DNA from: Verrucomicrobiota bacterium
GTDB taxonomy: Bacteria > Verrucomicrobiota > Verrucomicrobiia > Limisphaerales > J093
Assembly: GCA_029907285.1 (NCBI GenBank)
Contig: JARYMD010000256.1
Span: 1 to 6,500, forward strand
Reading direction: 5' to 3'
DNA length: 6,500 nt
Part shown: positions 5,580-6,500 of the stretch, piece by piece
How positions within the stretch are numbered: the stretch's first letter is position 1
How the letters are laid out: every line of letters starts with the position of its first letter
Position numbers and translations under genes: made by a program
The notes under the pieces: model-generated
Databases searched by the model: none
Seen by the model: only the letters and a program-made list of their open reading frames with translations
What the model was told of the DNA's origin: nothing

Positions 5580-6500
5580 TTGGCCCGGGGGTGTTTTGCG
5601 CTGGCAGCGGCGGCAATTGGTTTTCTGATGTTGTTCGCACCGGAGTCCCTGCTCTGGCCCGCGCGTGGCGTTGAGTGCAGTCCATGGCCCGCGGTCGATG
5701 CGCTCGGGCGTGCCGTGCCCACCGCTGAATCGACGGGCGGGCCCAAGAAAGATCGGTTTGTCGGGATTTTCTATTTCGTTTGGCACGAGCACGCCAAAAC
5801 CAAAAGACACAACGGGGACGGTCCATACGATGTCTCGAAGATACTCGCGGCCGATCCCGACGCAATTGCCAAACCCGACTCGCCTTTGTGGGGGCCGATC
5901 GGCGCGTATCATTACTGGGCGGAACCGCTCTTCGGGTATTACCAGAGCGATGATCCATGGGTTCTGCGGCGGCACGTCATGATGCTCTCTGACGCCGGCA
6001 TCGACGTCCTGATCATCGACGCAACCAATGCGCTGACGTACCGCGACAAGTACGAAGCTCTTTGCGAGGTGATGCAAAAGGTCCGCGCGGGTGGCGGTCA
6101 AACGCCGCAGATCGCGTTCATGCTCAATACGCAGGCGCGTCAGACGGCACGAAAACTGTTCGATGACCTGTACAAGCCCGGCCGGTACCGTGACTGTTGG
6201 TTTTTCTGGCGGGGAAAACCGCTCATGATCTGCGATCCCGAACAGGCGGAACCGGAATTGCGAGAGTTCTTCACACTGCGGCGCGCGCACTGGCCGTTTG
6301 AAATGGTCAACACCCGCAATGCATGGCATTGGGAGGCGGCGTACCCACAACCGTACGGTTACACCGATGACCCAGCCGTGCCCGAGCAGGTTAACGTGTC
6401 AGTTGCCCAAAACCTCCGACAGAGCGATGGCAAAGTCACAAACATGAGCAGCGGCCAGGCGCGAGGGCGCAGCTTTCACGACGGCCGCCAGGACACTTCA
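5580..6500 (+). CDS. Secreted GH71/GH99-like glycoside hydrolase-type protein (3'-partial)
   Basis: The frame stays open to the window edge. Numbering is from the TTG at 5580 (307 residues visible). Residues 1-20 form an export signal (MARG, then a hydrophobic CFALAAAAIGFLMLFA core). DALGRAVPTAES (40-51) leads into a TIM-barrel-like domain: VGIFYFVWHEH (61-71), LWGPIGAYHYWAEP (103-116), DAGIDVLIIDATNAL (138-152) and GKPLMICDP (212-220). The pattern matches GH71/GH99-like proteins common in Verrucomicrobiota and Planctomycetota; GH99 enzymes cleave alpha-mannosidic links, but this substrate is unknown. Catalytic glutamates of that clan would be expected further downstream, out of view. The start is uncertain. 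TTG 5580 has AGG 6 nt upstream. TTG 5559 gives a more basic n-region (SQRRQPLARG). ATG 5454 would overlap the oxidoreductase gene by 40 nt, and ATG 5628 would remove most of the signal. It probably acts with the exported oxidoreductases upstream. Confidence 0.82.
   Translation, partial: MARGCFALAAAAIGFLMLFAPESLLWPARGVECSPWPAVDALGRAVPTAESTGGPKKDRFVGIFYFVWHEHAKTKRHNGDGPYDVSKILAADPDAIAKPDSPLWGPIGAYHYWAEPLFGYYQSDDPWVLRRHVMMLSDAGIDVLIIDATNALTYRDKYEALCEVMQKVRAGGGQTPQIAFMLNTQARQTARKLFDDLYKPGRYRDCWFFWRGKPLMICDPEQAEPELREFFTLRRAHWPFEMVNTRNAWHWEAAYPQPYGYTDDPAVPEQVNVSVAQNLRQSDGKVTNMSSGQARGRSFHDGRQDTS

Noticed and set aside
4855..5958. 367-residue open frame on the - strand
   Set aside because: It spans the antisense of the second oxidoreductase and the start of the GH-like gene. 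The translation is Arg/Ser-rich without motifs, as expected from a shadow in GC-biased coding DNA.
5562..6350. 262-residue open frame on the - strand
   Set aside because: It lies antisense to the + frame that encodes a signal peptide and GH-like motifs. Its own translation shows no recognisable domain.
1..6500. Search for CRISPR arrays, tRNA/rRNA genes, insertion sequences, att sites or a defence system
   Set aside because: By eye I saw no regularly spaced repeats, no transposase or integrase motifs, no terminal inverted repeats and no defence-type domains. Coding regions fill nearly the whole window.

Overview
The window is a stretch of bacterial chromosome in which every gene I can support lies on the + strand. 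It most resembles the Verrucomicrobiota (Pedosphaera/Limisphaerales-like) or the neighbouring Planctomycetota. The grounds are family recognition only: Tat-exported Gfo/Idh/MocA oxidoreductases with the N-terminal style typical of these phyla, a small lipoprotein and a small basic protein of kinds I associate with Verrucomicrobiota, and a secreted glycoside-hydrolase-like protein. No rRNA or other marker gene is present to prove the assignment.

Left part (1-2230): the 3' end of a hybrid sensor histidine kinase (end of HisKA, HATPase, C-terminal receiver); a 48-nt gap with a perfect 10-bp GC-rich inverted repeat; a GTG-started SpoU/TrmH-family RNA 2'-O-ribose methyltransferase; and an 89-residue basic protein of unknown function. 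These look like housekeeping or regulatory genes placed side by side, with no evident functional link.

Right part (2243-6500): a cell-envelope sugar-metabolism-like cluster. It runs: a Tat-exported Gfo/Idh/MocA oxidoreductase (473 aa); a small lipoprotein (127 aa) with a candidate promoter in front of it; a second, divergent Tat-exported Gfo/Idh/MocA oxidoreductase (450 aa) starting 9 nt after the lipoprotein; and the N-terminal part of a signal-peptide-bearing GH71/GH99-like protein that runs off the right edge. This last gene has no stop in the window and probably a TTG start, so a longest-closed-ORF view would miss it and favour an antisense shadow.

The three predicted exported enzymes and the lipoprotein suggest envelope processing of a glycan or polyol. 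The substrate cannot be read from the sequence. I found no tRNA, rRNA, CRISPR array, insertion sequence or clear defence system. No stretch over 300 bases lacks a gene. The most unusual points are the Asp-to-Asn change in the presumed catalytic motif of the second oxidoreductase, a 26-nt strictly alternating purine-pyrimidine tract inside the first, and the intergenic hairpin ahead of the methyltransferase gene.
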